Positions 11,515 through 22,843 of a stretch of DNA of 64,000 nucleotides are shown piece by piece. Numbering within the stretch: the stretch's first letter is position 1; each line of letters opens with the position of its first letter. The notes below the pieces were generated by a model. It ran no database searches. It was given only the letters and a program-made list of their open reading frames with translations, and was not told the origin of the DNA. The position numbers were made by a program, and so were the translations under genes. This stretch comes from Grifola frondosa (Eukaryota > Basidiomycota > Agaricomycetes > Polyporales > Grifolaceae), in NCBI GenBank assembly GCA_001683735.1, contig LUGG01000005.1:1550001-1614000 (forward strand), given 5' to 3'.

Positions 11515-11990
11515 ATGGATACATCGCAGGCGCAAGGATACATGTCCTCGCACGAGGATACATCCTAATATATGTATCCTCGTGCGAAGCAAGTTGTTGT
11601 GCATTCTGATAGAACACCATTATAACTTGCATTTGATGAACAAATATTACAATGTTGTTCAACGGTAGCTACGTCTCACAACCTGGATACATGGGTTTCG
11701 CGTGCATTGGTTCGATTCCTGCTTGCGCACGTTTTTCCTTGGGCCCATTATTAGCGTGGATGACATGTATCTGTTGCTGTGACGGGATGTATCCATTGTG
11801 GAGGAGGGATGTATCCGTAAGCACAAGGCCATTATTAGCATGTATGACATCTATCTCTTGCTGTGACGGGGATGTATCCGTTGTGGAGGAGGGATGTATC
11901 CCTTCAACAGCAATATTACATTGGTTTGACGGTGTAGTATTACATGTCAAGGATGTATCCCTGGAAGGTCTATTACTACTTGGTATGTAT
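11515..11990. repeat. GGATACAT / ATGTATCC array with tandem about 85 bp unit
   Basis: About ten copies of GGATACAT or its complement ATGTATCC occur within 480 bp. An 85-87 bp unit is tandemly repeated at about 11748-11834 and 11835-11915: both copies contain TTATTAGC, GACAT-TATCT, TGCTGTGACGGG, GATGTATCC, TTGTGGAGGAGGGATGTATCC. GGATGTATCC is nearly self-complementary (its complement is GGATACATCC), so the array can form many local hairpins. Confidence 0.8.
11549..11586. repeat. Perfect 15-bp stem inverted repeat
   Basis: CGCACGAGGATACAT (11549-11563) and ATGTATCCTCGTGCG (11572-11586) are exact reverse complements separated by 8 bases. It lies in the GGATACAT array and is its most perfect hairpin. 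Confidence 0.9.
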
Positions 11991-13696
11991 CGGGGGAACT
12001 GAATCTCTACCCTCCTCCCTTCAGATTCTGATGCAACCTCGCTATGCAGGCGTGAATCATCAAGGACACCAACTCTTTGAACGTGAGCGCAGGGACATTA
12101 GCGTGAGTCATTACGTTCGACTTGTGGATCTATCTCATGGATTGCAGACGTGTATTACAGACAAATGATCTCATCAGCAGGCGGGAGCTTCTGTTACGAA
12201 TGTCGGGGCGGGCGGGAGACGTCGTTATTGTTGAAGAAACCAGCTGGTGCCGATTAGCCACGCAAATGGACACATCGTGGACTATACGCACCTCAGTCAC
12301 TTGAACCATGTCAAGACCGCCGGGTGCGCGGTGGCAACTTGCACAAGCCGTTCGTGTGAACGAGAGCTCTCATTCACCGGAGAATTGGCCCCTCTGCATC
12401 CGGCTCCGACTTCGCATAATGAGTGCAATATCATTTGGGGCCTCCACATGTGGCTGGTGACTACTCATGAGCACACACCGCTGCGGTCACATGGTCCTCT
12501 CAAGACTATTATGTCGACACCTTTGGGCCCCGATGAGTCTGTTTATCACCTTATTGCAAGTTCACGGACTATAAGGTGAAAAGGGGGGCGGTCGCATTGT
12601 GGACAGTTCTCCAGGCAGTAGCAGTTCCGCGTACATTGCCCTAGTCCTATCATAGCTGACCCGGGCGCTGAGACGATTCTCTGAGTATCTATCCTGAAGT
12701 TGAAGCGAACAGCATAGAAGAGATGTCCAATGTTGGTCGGGTACGTCAACTGTTTGGTATCACAAATATCCATTCGCTGATACTATCCGCTGCAGAGCTT
12801 CATGCCTTTCCAGCAAGCGCTGCCCGTCGCTTGGGCGGTTGGCTAAAATTGCGCCATATGATGTTGCCCCGGTGACTCGGAAAATGTTTACATCTGTTTG
12901 AGACTGGGGGAATTAGCCGTGCGACTTCTCCCACGATTCGTCGAGGATATATGCACGCTATCCACTACGCAACGAGCAAGTTCCGGACAGAGATCACCTA
13001 GGCATCCCTGCCCGTATAAACGACGTGTGCGGCTCAGACTCTGCATGAAATTGCGAGATGAAACACGTGTAAGATGGTGGTCATAGAAGAGAGAGCGAAA
13101 CGAAGGTCCCTCGCTTCCGCCGCCTACGTCTCAAATTGTGAGTCTCGTATTTATAAAAACATAAAGAGCAAAGCTGAGCAGCACGCTGTAGTCGATCGCA
13201 GCATATCTCGCATCGACAGCACGTACGCGTTTTCTTTTGGCTCGTGCTAAAGCATATGCGCTCACCACCGATGATTCTAGTGCATTGCCTGTGGGTCGTT
13301 GAGAGCGTCGTCGGACGGTATTGGACATACCGTGTCGTGGATAGGACCGTTCCCTTTTTCCTTTGCAGTGCGCCGTGATGAACACTTCATCAGTGAGCCA
13401 TTGATACGACGAAGCTATCTATAAGATACGGCTCCTGTATAATCAATCCGAGCATTAGGTGGAAAATATACAAGATAGTGATGGTGATCTAGTGCATATG
13501 ACACGATCATGCGGTGGCGAGTCTCTATTAACTATGATACCAAGTTCATTACTCCAAGAAAGCATCGACTTAGGACATCCAACTCTAGACACAATCCGAC
13601 TCCCGCAAGCATCTTTCTTTTAGGGTCAGCATTAGCACATGTAAGGTATCAACGAGAAAGCAGCATCATACGAACCAAAACGATCGCTGTCCTGAC

Positions 13697-15377
13697 TCAC
13701 ACCCTGGCCTCGGATGGACCAGGATCGGCTTGAGATGCTGCGAGAACACTAGCATGGCCTGAAGCCATTTCCTCGTCACGGTCCGGCAGGTCCTCGTGCT
13801 CGCTCTCTCCGCTGATTCCGCCCTCGTCCAAGGAACCGGGATCGGTTGAAGAGAACGAGAACTCGTGCTCCAGAGGGGCACCGAGTGGTTCGACGAAAGC
13901 CGCAAACTGGATAGACCCGATAAATGACGGGAGAGTTGAGTCTTTGGTGCCACGCTGGATGCATCAACCCCGCGGAGGTTGAGCATGAACCGTGATATGA
14001 TAATTGCCGTGATTCTGTACGACAAGGGAAATTAACAGAAACCAAAATGAAGAGCAATTGATCGCGGTTACTGACGGGTCGATGAACTGGCTCATGTACG
14101 AGGAGGATTCCTGATGATGGTGCATAGGTCCGGTGAGCGAGTATAGGCAGGGATGCGAGACATATTTGCCTACAAATATTTCTCCCAAATATAGTTAATA
14201 TGACATCTGCAATGTTCAAGATGAACAAGGCTCTATGAGGTGCGTGGTCGTTAACGTAAAATCAGGCCTGTCTAGACTATTGGTAACTTACAAGAAGTAT
14301 ATCGTACCTATTGGATATGCATCAGGTCCGTGCGTATGTTGAGGAAGGAATTGATACTGACCATCCCTCAATATCAAAGTGTGCAATGGAGTTCGGATAT
14401 TAGCCTCTGCAGCAGTTCGTGTTCTCCAGTATGTTTGGTGTATGGTTACTGCGAGAACAAGGGCGTCCGCAGCAATTGTTGTCCCACGCGCTACATACGT
14501 AACTGGGGAGTTTGCGTGAGCTGAACACTTGAGCCGTATGAGACTGGCAGCGCTACATACGTCTGTATAACACACCGACTCAGTCGAAAAATTACATTGA
14601 CATGGACTAATTTTACTCACGTATTTCTGAGTTCCGGTGAGACCAAATACACTGCTGTGCAATTGATGGGAGGTGGAGCTACAACCACCACTTGCTGCAC
14701 ATATGCAAACTAGAAGGATGTAGTGCACTTTAATTACAGGCCAAGCACAATGCGGAGCGCACAGCTCACCAGTGAAACACCGAAAGAGACTAGTGATAGG
14801 ATGAGTACCAGTAAAGCAATTTGCCAATGACGACCAGACAAGGCATATACTCGGAGACCTGAGAATGCTTCACAAAATATGAATGAGTCAGAAATGAGAT
14901 TATCATATGACCTATGGGGACTCACCGGCCAGAAACAAAATGGAGAGCAAACTCCAAGCTGTCCCCAACCAGATCAACGCGGAACAACTCTGGAGGTTCT
15001 GAGTGAGCTAAGACAGCCTACAGTAGTAGTACGAGAGCTGTACCCTTGTTGACAGCGGAGATATGGTTGGAAAGGTGAGAATATTTCTAAAAGTATAGAA
15101 TACCTGGCAAACAAAAACACTAAGGCCGCTGCTGAAAATGGATGCTTCCAGACGAGTTGATATTCGCGATCGAACGTGACAAGGAGTTCATAGACCAGAA
15201 GCGCTGCGATGGTTAGGAATGAGAAAATGACTTGAGATCATAAATGAACCACCGACTTGCTATTGACATGCCACAACATATTGCGATGAAGCTGTGCGAT
15301 TATATTAGATAAATAAATATTGCAGTGAGCATCACTCACATTTGCTGAGCCTCTTCGGTGCCGACGGTGGATGACAT
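13697..15377 (-). CDS. DUF6533-like multi-pass membrane protein
   Basis: The start ATG is at 15377 (MSSTVGTEEAQQM, then a GTGAGT donor). Later exons give ALLVYELLVTFDREYQLVWK (about 15110-15170), the hallmark of the basidiomycete DUF6533 family, then FSGLRVYALSGRHWQIALLV and further hydrophobic segments. Next come the LRDGQYQFLPQ exon near 14350 and ITAIIISRFMLNLRGVD near 13990-14015. An acidic, Ser/Gly-rich tail ends at TGA 13697-13699. The family is a lineage-specific group of seven-helix-like membrane proteins of unknown function. Exon edges in the middle are approximate. It is paired with an inverted copy at 19263-20922. Confidence 0.65.
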
Positions 15378-18300
15378 GGTATGATGTTGTTCAAAGACTT
15401 GGGACTCGATACTTTATCAGCGATGGGGAGATCCTACTCTTTATTCATCCTCGAGGACACGATCATCGCACTGGCATGTCCTCTTTGTCACGATCTGATT
15501 GACCGTGCCTGTGCTGTGATACTCCTAGAGGCACAGTTTCGTACAACACACTATTAAATTACATCAATGGCCCAAAGGAAGAGGACATACCAATGCACAA
15601 ACCACACCTCAACACCGCCACTGGTGATAAGGTTCGCTTAAGACGCTAAATGCCCTATCATCGAGCGGAGACATCGAAAGGACGTCGAAACACGGGCTGT
15701 GTATCAGACACGGACAGGTGGTTGGTTGGCAGATGAGATAAGAACAGAACCACTGGCGACCACGGTCGAGGTTGCACATCCGCCAACACGGCATCACGCA
15801 TCGAGCGATGTGCTGCGTCCACGGCGATGCTCCGCTGTCATGCATACCAGTGAAGTACGGCCAAGTCCGAATCTGCATCATTGTTGTACCAGTCGTCATA
15901 GAACTTCAGAAGGCAGACTTTGGCCACCCAAACACGCACGCCTTCGTTGTGCTGGCTCATAAAGGGAGAGGGGATCATCATAGTGGTTCGCAGCAAGGTG
16001 TGGAAGGTGTAGAGGGAGTGCGTCGTCCATACAAACGTAGTTCCATCTGACTGCAGGATGTCAATGTGTCAAGGCAAAGAAGGCGCCTCGGAGAAATCAT
16101 CCAGGGGTCGAGATCCTTGAGAAGTACGAAGGCAGTGCGGGGAAGAAAACAGAACGATTGAGCTTGTCACGAACAGTTTACATCCTGTTTCGGGTGTTTG
16201 ATAGATAGCCCTTATCATTCAACCTGGAACAGCAATTACGTGAGGGACGTTTGCCTACGACCGAGTCAGTCGCAGCTAGCCAGTGATGCAGAATTGATCA
16301 GGATACAGCGACCGCGCGTCACTCGAAGCCCGCATGATTTACTCACATTGCACAATACGAGTACATTAGCAAAGGCACTTCGGTGCTGAATATAGCGACA
16401 GCGACACATTCTACAGCTCCCCGCTACCAGTCAGGGCAGAGTACGTAGCTTCGGGGAGTTGTACGAAGAAGTGGAGAAGATGATAATAGCGTGGGCCTGC
16501 ACGCGCCAACATGGTAACGGCTATGTGAGTAGTAGGTGGGTGTGATCAGGTGAGATGACGTTGGTGAGAGCATGGGGTGTGATAGTGCAGACATTGGTCG
16601 GAGGTGGATAAGATTTGCGAAATGCAAGATGGGGACGTTGAAAGGACATACAAGGGGGACCGCAGATTCGCCTAGGATGGGGAAGGGTACAGCCAAATCC
16701 GAGCAAAGACCAAGGGAGCTCGAAGGTTAGCGACTATATATACTGTATGTCCTCTGCTTGTTCACAGCGTGGGATCTAGTATGCAACCCATAAGCAGGCT
16801 TGCGCTTGAGAGAAATGGCGCATGGAAGAGCAAAGTGGACAACGAAGGATTGTGTCGGAGACATTAAGAAGCGATACTAGTAGTAAGGAGGCGGCATGCA
16901 GGAACGCAAGCGCTCATAGCGCCTTTCTCCTGAAGTCCACCTATCTCCAGCTTCTTAGGTCTCAGGATGCCACATCTTTATCCTGCTATTCGACCCGAGC
17001 TATGATACCTATGAGGCACTCCGTTCGACGCGATTCTCGTCATCACAGCCTTTGAAAATCCGCAACGGAATGGGCCCGCTCATTCCTGCATTTTACCGCT
17101 TCCTCCAGGAGGCACAGGACATTGCGCCTAGTCGCTGTTTGGCCCGTCGTGCACAAGGAGGCAATTGAAGGTGTGTTTTTGTGGGTTATGCGTCCTATGT
17201 GATATGAGGTTGAAGGCAGTTTGCGTGTGTGGCCCAGGAATGCTATTGACCGTGTCATAGAGCACGAATGGATGGCCCCAGAGTGGGCATGCAATGCGCA
17301 TGACCTGCATTCAGCCCTCCTATACCGTCCATAGAGAAGCCAGCGGACGACGGCGGCAAAAAAGAGACTGAAGAAGAAGGAACAAATGTCGGTGGGTATT
17401 GGATTGTCTCACTCTCTAATTTCATATCCCTGACACTGTATTCGATATCGCAGTTCTTCGTGACGAGTGCTCGACTAGACATTGCTGTATCCTCCTTTCG
17501 CATCCCATGGTGTTCTTGACGAATGTGCGACTCGCAGGTTGAGCTGATCGCGCATAACCGTACGTGTGACCGTCATGACTTCATCCCTTCCTGCTCACAT
17601 TCTCGTGCAGCGCAGATTTGCGAGACGCTCTCCCCGCTGAATCGTCACATAACTCATAAAATGTTCACGTTCATTCGGCACGCCAAACATCGCGCTCGAC
17701 AAGCGGTTCGCGCAGAATATGATGAGCTCCACTATGCCTTCCCACCGTGGTCGTCTCCTGCTCTTTATTTTCTGATAGTGAATAGAGGCCAATCGACGGA
17801 CAAAGATACGCAAGACCCTGATGGGCGAGTTACACTACGCAGAGCTGTGGCTCGAGGGCGTTGCGCTGTGCGCCCTGTCGTAGGACAAGTTGCCGTTCGA
17901 GCGGCGCGAGGGAGTGTTCTAGGCTAAGGATGTCGCGTTAAAATGTATCGTGAATCCGCGAATTCATCGTTAAGAGGGCGGCCCTGCAGTACGCCGTACA
18001 CGACAGCCTTGTATGGCGGATTTCTCCGGGCTCTTCCTGCTGATGATGGCTAACCTATTCTCCGCGGAGCTCGACCTCGGTGCGATCACCGCTGCTCTGC
18101 GAGCCACTCTCCAACGTCGCCGCCGAACGGTGCGCGTCCCACCTTTCTCCTTCCTCTTCGCGCGCGCTTACTTACATGCAGATACACTCTCACGTTGTGC
18201 ATCATGCTCGCGAATCTGCGGCATAAGGTCAGGCTGGCGACGAACGGGATGTCGTCCGGGATGCCGTCGGGCACGTCCGGGCGCAGGCGGCCAATGATGG

Positions 18301-19262
18301 CGCCGCCGCAGTCGTTCCTAGACCCGTGCATCGTCTCACTGCCCGCATTCGTCGGGAGGAGCTCGGCATGCGGGCGGATAACCGCAGGATGTTCAACCCG
18401 TCGTCGATCCCACTGCGGCTACAGGAATGGGTGTGTGCTCATACATGCACTCCTGGTGGAGTGGCTTGCTCACGGATGCGTGCGCTCGTGCAGAGTTTGA
18501 CAGATTTCCGGTTGCCCGTGAATGGCTCGCATAGGATTTCTTTTGCAGATTACGAATACGAATGGGTGATGGGGGAATGCAGTTAGGTGTAATTATGGTG
18601 AGTTGAGGTGCGAGTTGTCGTGGACTTCTGTTGCTGATGATGTGTGGTTTGTTGGTTGTTTTATCTCATGCGCGTTGGACGTGCAATAAATTTGTACTTG
18701 ACTGCGAGGAGATTGCGTGACTTCCGAGGGCGGGTTCTGGCTCATTCACGAGCGCTGTTCGTACGAGCGCAACGGTTGTAGCCCTGTTCTGCAGATTGCC
18801 AAGGCCGACAGATTGCGTTCGGATCTCGATGACTACATTGTGAGCTGCAAGATCCGACATGATCGATATATGCAAGAATATCTGGATCAAAGTGATCGGG
18901 TTGAAAGAGGATGACTTGGTTCACATACATTAATTTGACACCAGGTGCACCAGATCGTCGTCGGCCAGACAGCCCGTGTATGTCATAGGACCCGCTCATG
19001 TTGATGAGCATTCTTTTGAATGGTACTGTTCCTTCCTGGCCTCGTTACATTGGTGCATATCATGATGTTTTCGTCCAGCGCTCTGTTCACGCGTTTAAGG
19101 ACGTTGTGCGGAAAACGGAATATCATACAGACACGATGAATCAGATCGTGACGGCGAGGATATCTCAGCGTGGTGATGTTGTACTCGAGGGTGGATATAA
19201 GAGTAGGATCTCGTCATCTCTGCTAACCATTGTGTCTCAAGTCTTTCAAACCACCTCATATC
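15378..19262. other. Spacer between the two inverted DUF6533-like genes
   Basis: No complete gene is supported. The arm starts differ (ATG 15377 minus, ATG 19263 plus), so these are the divergent 5' sides facing each other across 3.9 kb. Open stretches near 17640-17925 (FIRHAKHRARQAVRAEYDEL) and 18195-18590 look like decayed exons. The latter belongs to a direct repeat also found at 22.1 kb. Confidence 0.45.
18165..18512 (+). repeat. Dispersed direct repeat, copy 1
   Basis: From CTTACATGCAGATA to TCGTGCAGAGT the sequence matches 22062-22345 with moderate divergence. Shared landmarks are CTTACATGCAGATA, GCATCATGCTCG, AATGATGGCGCCGC or its equivalent, GGAGGAGC, TGGTGGAGTGGCTTGCTCACGGATGC and CTCGTGCAGAGT. 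It may be part of a decayed gene: one frame reads EELGMRADNRRMFNP here and EERGMWTDDRGIFNP in copy 2. Confidence 0.75.
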
Positions 19263-20922
19263 ATGTCATCTGCTATCAGCGCCGTAGACGATCAGCAACT
19301 GTGAGTGGCGCTCACTGCAATATTTTCTCATCTAATTTCTCATATTGCACAGCTTCATCGGAATATGTTGTAGCGTATCGGTGACCAGTCAGTGGTTCAC
19401 TTACAATCTCGAGTCATTTTCTCATTCCTATTTGTCGCAGCCCCCCTGGTCTATGAGTACCTCATTACCTTCGATCGTGAATATCAACTCGTCTGGAAGC
19501 GTCCGTTTTTGCATCCACTTTGCTGTTCTTGCTAGCAAGATACCCCCTTCTTCTAGCCAATATTCTTGCCCTTCCAACTATACATCCGCTATCAACAAGG
19601 GTACAGTTCTCGTCGTACTTATTGTAGACTGTCTTAGCCCACTCGAAATTTGTAGAGCTGTTCTGTATTGAGTTGGATGGGGACTGCTTTGGATGTTCTC
19701 TTCATTATGCTTTCGGTCGGTGTGTCCGTCGGTCATTTAATATTCTCGCTCCTGACTGACCATTTGTTTTCTGCGAAGCGTTCTCAAGTCTCCGAGTGTA
19801 TGCCTTGTCAGGTCGTCGATGGCAAATGACTTCATTGGTATTCATGCTGTCACTGGTGACCTTTGGCATTGGACTTGTGAGCCCTGTCCTCTGCATTGAG
19901 CTTGGTGTGTGACTGAAATAACCCTGTTATCTAGTTCGAGAGTGTGCGGCAAGTGGTGGTGGTAGTTACACCTCCCGTCAATTCCACATCAGTCTTTTTG
20001 GTCTCGCCAGAGCTCTCGAAGACGTCAGTGAAATTAGTCTATGTCACTGCATCTTTCGACTGAATCGGTATAGATGTATGCATTGCTATCGGGCTCATAC
20101 TGTTGAAGTACTCATCTCACGCAATACTTCCAGTAACGTATGTAATACGTGCGACTACAACCACCGCCGACCTACTTGTTCTTGTGGTAACTGTACGCCA
20201 GATGTACTGGGAAAGACGAAGTGCCGCAGGAGCTATTCTCCGAACTCCATTGCACACTCTGATCTTGCGGGATGGTCAGTATCAATTCCTGCCTCAATAT
20301 ATGCGCGGGTCTAATGCACTTCCGTCAGGTACGATATACTTCTTGTAGGTGACCTATAGTTGAGATGGGCGTGATGTTATTTTAACAACGATGCACCTCA
20401 TAGAGCCTTATTGATCTTGGACCTTGCAGATATCATACTCATATATTTAGGAGAGACTTTTGTAAGTTGATTTGTCTGCATCCCCGCCGATACTCACTCA
20501 CGGGGTTTATGTACCATCATCAGGAATCCTCGTCTTATATCAGCGTACTCATTAACCCGTCAGTAACCCAACGAGTTTTCTTTCATTCTCATTACTCATG
20601 ACATTGATTGTGACACAGAATGACAGCAATTATCATATCACGGTTCATGCTCAATCTCCGCGAGGTCGATGCATCCCAGCGCGGCACCGAAGACACAACT
20701 CGCCCGTCGTTTGTCGGCTCTATACAATTTGCGGCTTTCGTCGAACCCCTCGGTGCCCCTCTGGAGCACGAATTCTCGTCCTCTGCGATCGATGCCGGTT
20801 CCTTGGACGAGCAGCGACATGATGGAGAGAGTGCGCACGAGGCAGTGATCAATAACAATGAGGAAATGGTGTCAGACAAAGATGTCGTTGGGTCGCGACC
20901 TATTCCATCTATCCAGGAATAA
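19263..20922 (+). pseudogene. DUF6533-like membrane protein, inverted second copy
   Basis: The start (MSSAISAVDDQQL with GTGAGT donor) and the exon VYEYLITFDREYQLVWKRPF near 19450 mirror the minus-strand copy. LRDGQYQFLPQYMRGS occurs near 20265 and ITAIIISRFMLNLREVD near 20619. The C-terminal exon is intact and ends at TAA 20920-20922, with an acidic tail (EVDASQRGTEDTTRPSF). A frame change at a T run near 19507 and no clean FLFARY segment suggest damage or an indel error. The two copies share gene order and exon plan but differ at many positions, so the duplication is not recent. Confidence 0.55.
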
Positions 20923-22061
20923 GCTAATTCGGTTTGTATATTCTCTTACTCATCGATGCTGCATGTGTACTGATATTTTCATACTAGAATTGGAGTGCGT
21001 TGAGGTTGGTTGCGACCTCAGCATACTATACATACCGTCGTTTACGCAGGCCTACTCCATGATCGTATTACCATTTCTGACCTGTGAGCATCGTTTGTGA
21101 GCGGCGAAGCTCGAGAGCTCAGTCGTTCAGCTCAGTGGCAGAGAACCAGGGATAAGGTAACATTCAACACAGTAGATCAGTATGTATCAATATTCGCGAT
21201 GCTGTTATGCCACTGAGTACGCCAACGACACTCTGCCACCAACACAACTTGCTCACCGAAGTCCTCGTTCCACGCACTAGTGCTTCTGAACGCTAGCAGA
21301 CTTCTGTAAAGCAGCTCTATAGTGATCCTAACGAACTTGTGACCCAGTTGTGTTAGTATGGCGTCTACTACTCCAATAACTCTGAGGTCGGGCGTACTAT
21401 CTGGTGCCGAGAAACTTTCCTATGGATTCTTGAACTGCTTACTTAAAACCTTGTTTCCGCCCGACACGCTGTTTGGAGTCATCGCTTAGTACTATTTCCT
21501 TAACTCGGCTGCTCACGATTCAGTTGATTTGGTTGTCCTCTTGATCTACTTTGGATCCTCGCTCGTCTGTTTCGTCTCCAAGAAACCGCCTGCTACGTTC
21601 CACTTCAACTCGAGGAGAGGAGCAGACCTCCAAATACGGCAGCAGTTCTCAGACTGCTCTGACGAACTGTGAATCCGTTCCGAGACGTTGTCGAGGGAGT
21701 GAAGGCTATGTATGCATGGGTTTCACTCTGAATCTTCGATGAGTTATGGTACTGAAGTCCACTCGAGCCGAGGAAAGTTTGCATTCCCTCACAGATAGCC
21801 ACTTCCTGGAATCGCTCGTTTGCATTGCGACGTGATTAGGCAAGTTGAAACGAGAAGCGTATGATTATTGAGGGATTGTCGTGAGCCTTTCCTGTACTTC
21901 TACGTTCTTTCTAGACATATGCGTTATGGTTTTTCGGTGTTTTCTCAAGGGTGGGCAGTTGCGATTACAGGATATCACGTATAAGGCTCCACAGTGATGA
22001 CCACAGGTGGTGTCAACCACTTGACCCCCAGCCGAACGGTACGCCTCCTCTTCTTCGCAAG

Positions 22062-22345
22062 CGCGCTCACTTACATGCAGATATACGCTCACGCTGCGCA
22101 TCATGCTCGTGAACGTATGGCCCAAGGTCGGGCTGGCCGATGATGGCGCCGCTGCCGTCGTTTCTTTACCCGAGCATCATCTCCCCCCCGCGTTCACCTT
22201 GGAGGAGCGCGGCATGTGGACAGATGACCGTGGGATATTCAATCCGTTGTCGATCGCGACGTTGTGGCTGCTAGAACAGATGTGCTCATGCGTCCGTTTC
22301 TGGTGGAGTGGCTTGCTCACGGATGCATATACTCGTGCAGAGTCT
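22062..22345 (+). repeat. Dispersed direct repeat, copy 2
   Basis: This is the second copy of the 18165-18512 segment, same orientation, 3.9 kb away. The match includes TGGTGGAGTGGCTTGCTCACGGATGC and CTCGTGCAGAGT. The conservation of a translated segment (EERGMWTDDRGIFNP) hints at a former coding exon, but neither copy is in an intact gene. Confidence 0.75.
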
Positions 22346-22553
22346 GACAGATCTCTAGTTGTGCGTCTCTTTGTCGTTAGTTTCTCGTTTCGCCAGCGTC
22401 ATAAATATTCACTCGCGTTCTGTGGATGATTGTCATTTAAGCAACATATTTAGAATGTGTATCGTACACCGTCCAAAGATATTTGTAGCTGAGCAAACCT
22501 GTATGCATAATCAAAGCAAACCTGAGTGAGAGACGCGTCGCGTCAGTCACGTT

Positions 22554-22572
22554 CCGATTCCCCCCGAATCGG
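22554..22572. repeat. Short hairpin, possible Helitron-island terminus
   Basis: CCGATTC and GAATCGG flank a five-C loop. The 11-mer TCCGATTCCCC (22553-22563) recurs as its reverse complement at 39477-39487, on the far side of the Helitron and its neighbouring genes. Some Helitron-like elements (Helentron/HLE2) have short inverted ends and hairpins. The match is short, so this remains tentative. Confidence 0.3.
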
Positions 22573-22843
22573 CTTATGATACTGTCAGTACTGGAGGCAC
22601 CTCACGTGACCTTATTACCTGTTTCAGAAAACGCTGTACTTTTTTCCTTACATGGTTTAGCGTACTTCCGTATGCACGTGCACACGCACTCTCTCAAAAT
22701 TTCGACCGCCTTTCCATCCCCAATTGTCTACAACACGCTGCTGTGCTGTGCAGCGTCGTGCCCTTGGTGTGTTCATCAGCTTTAAGTGTGCTTAAGCTGT
22801 TGTTACGGGGACGTTTCATCCACCTGTGGTGTGGGTCGTCACA

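Larger units (their letters stand above)
11021..13690. other. AT-rich, gene-poor spacer
   Basis: The interval after the KDZ stop turns AT-rich (about 11030-11400), then holds a GGATACAT-rich array (separate entry). From 12000 to 13690 there are only short frames on both strands without convincing exon structure. A stretch near 12250-12580 stays open for 110 codons but shows no motif I recognise. Confidence 0.5.
20923..22843. other. Gene-poor stretch before the Helitron
   Basis: Apart from the direct-repeat copy at 22062-22345 I see no gene. Frames on both strands are short. A CCGATTC-CCCCC-GAATCGG hairpin (22554-22572) lies here and is discussed as a possible element end. Confidence 0.4.

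Noticed and set aside
11709..11719. GGTTCGATTCC, identical to a tRNA B-box
   Set aside because: No A-box at the right distance upstream and no acceptor stem can be paired around it, so there is no tRNA gene here.
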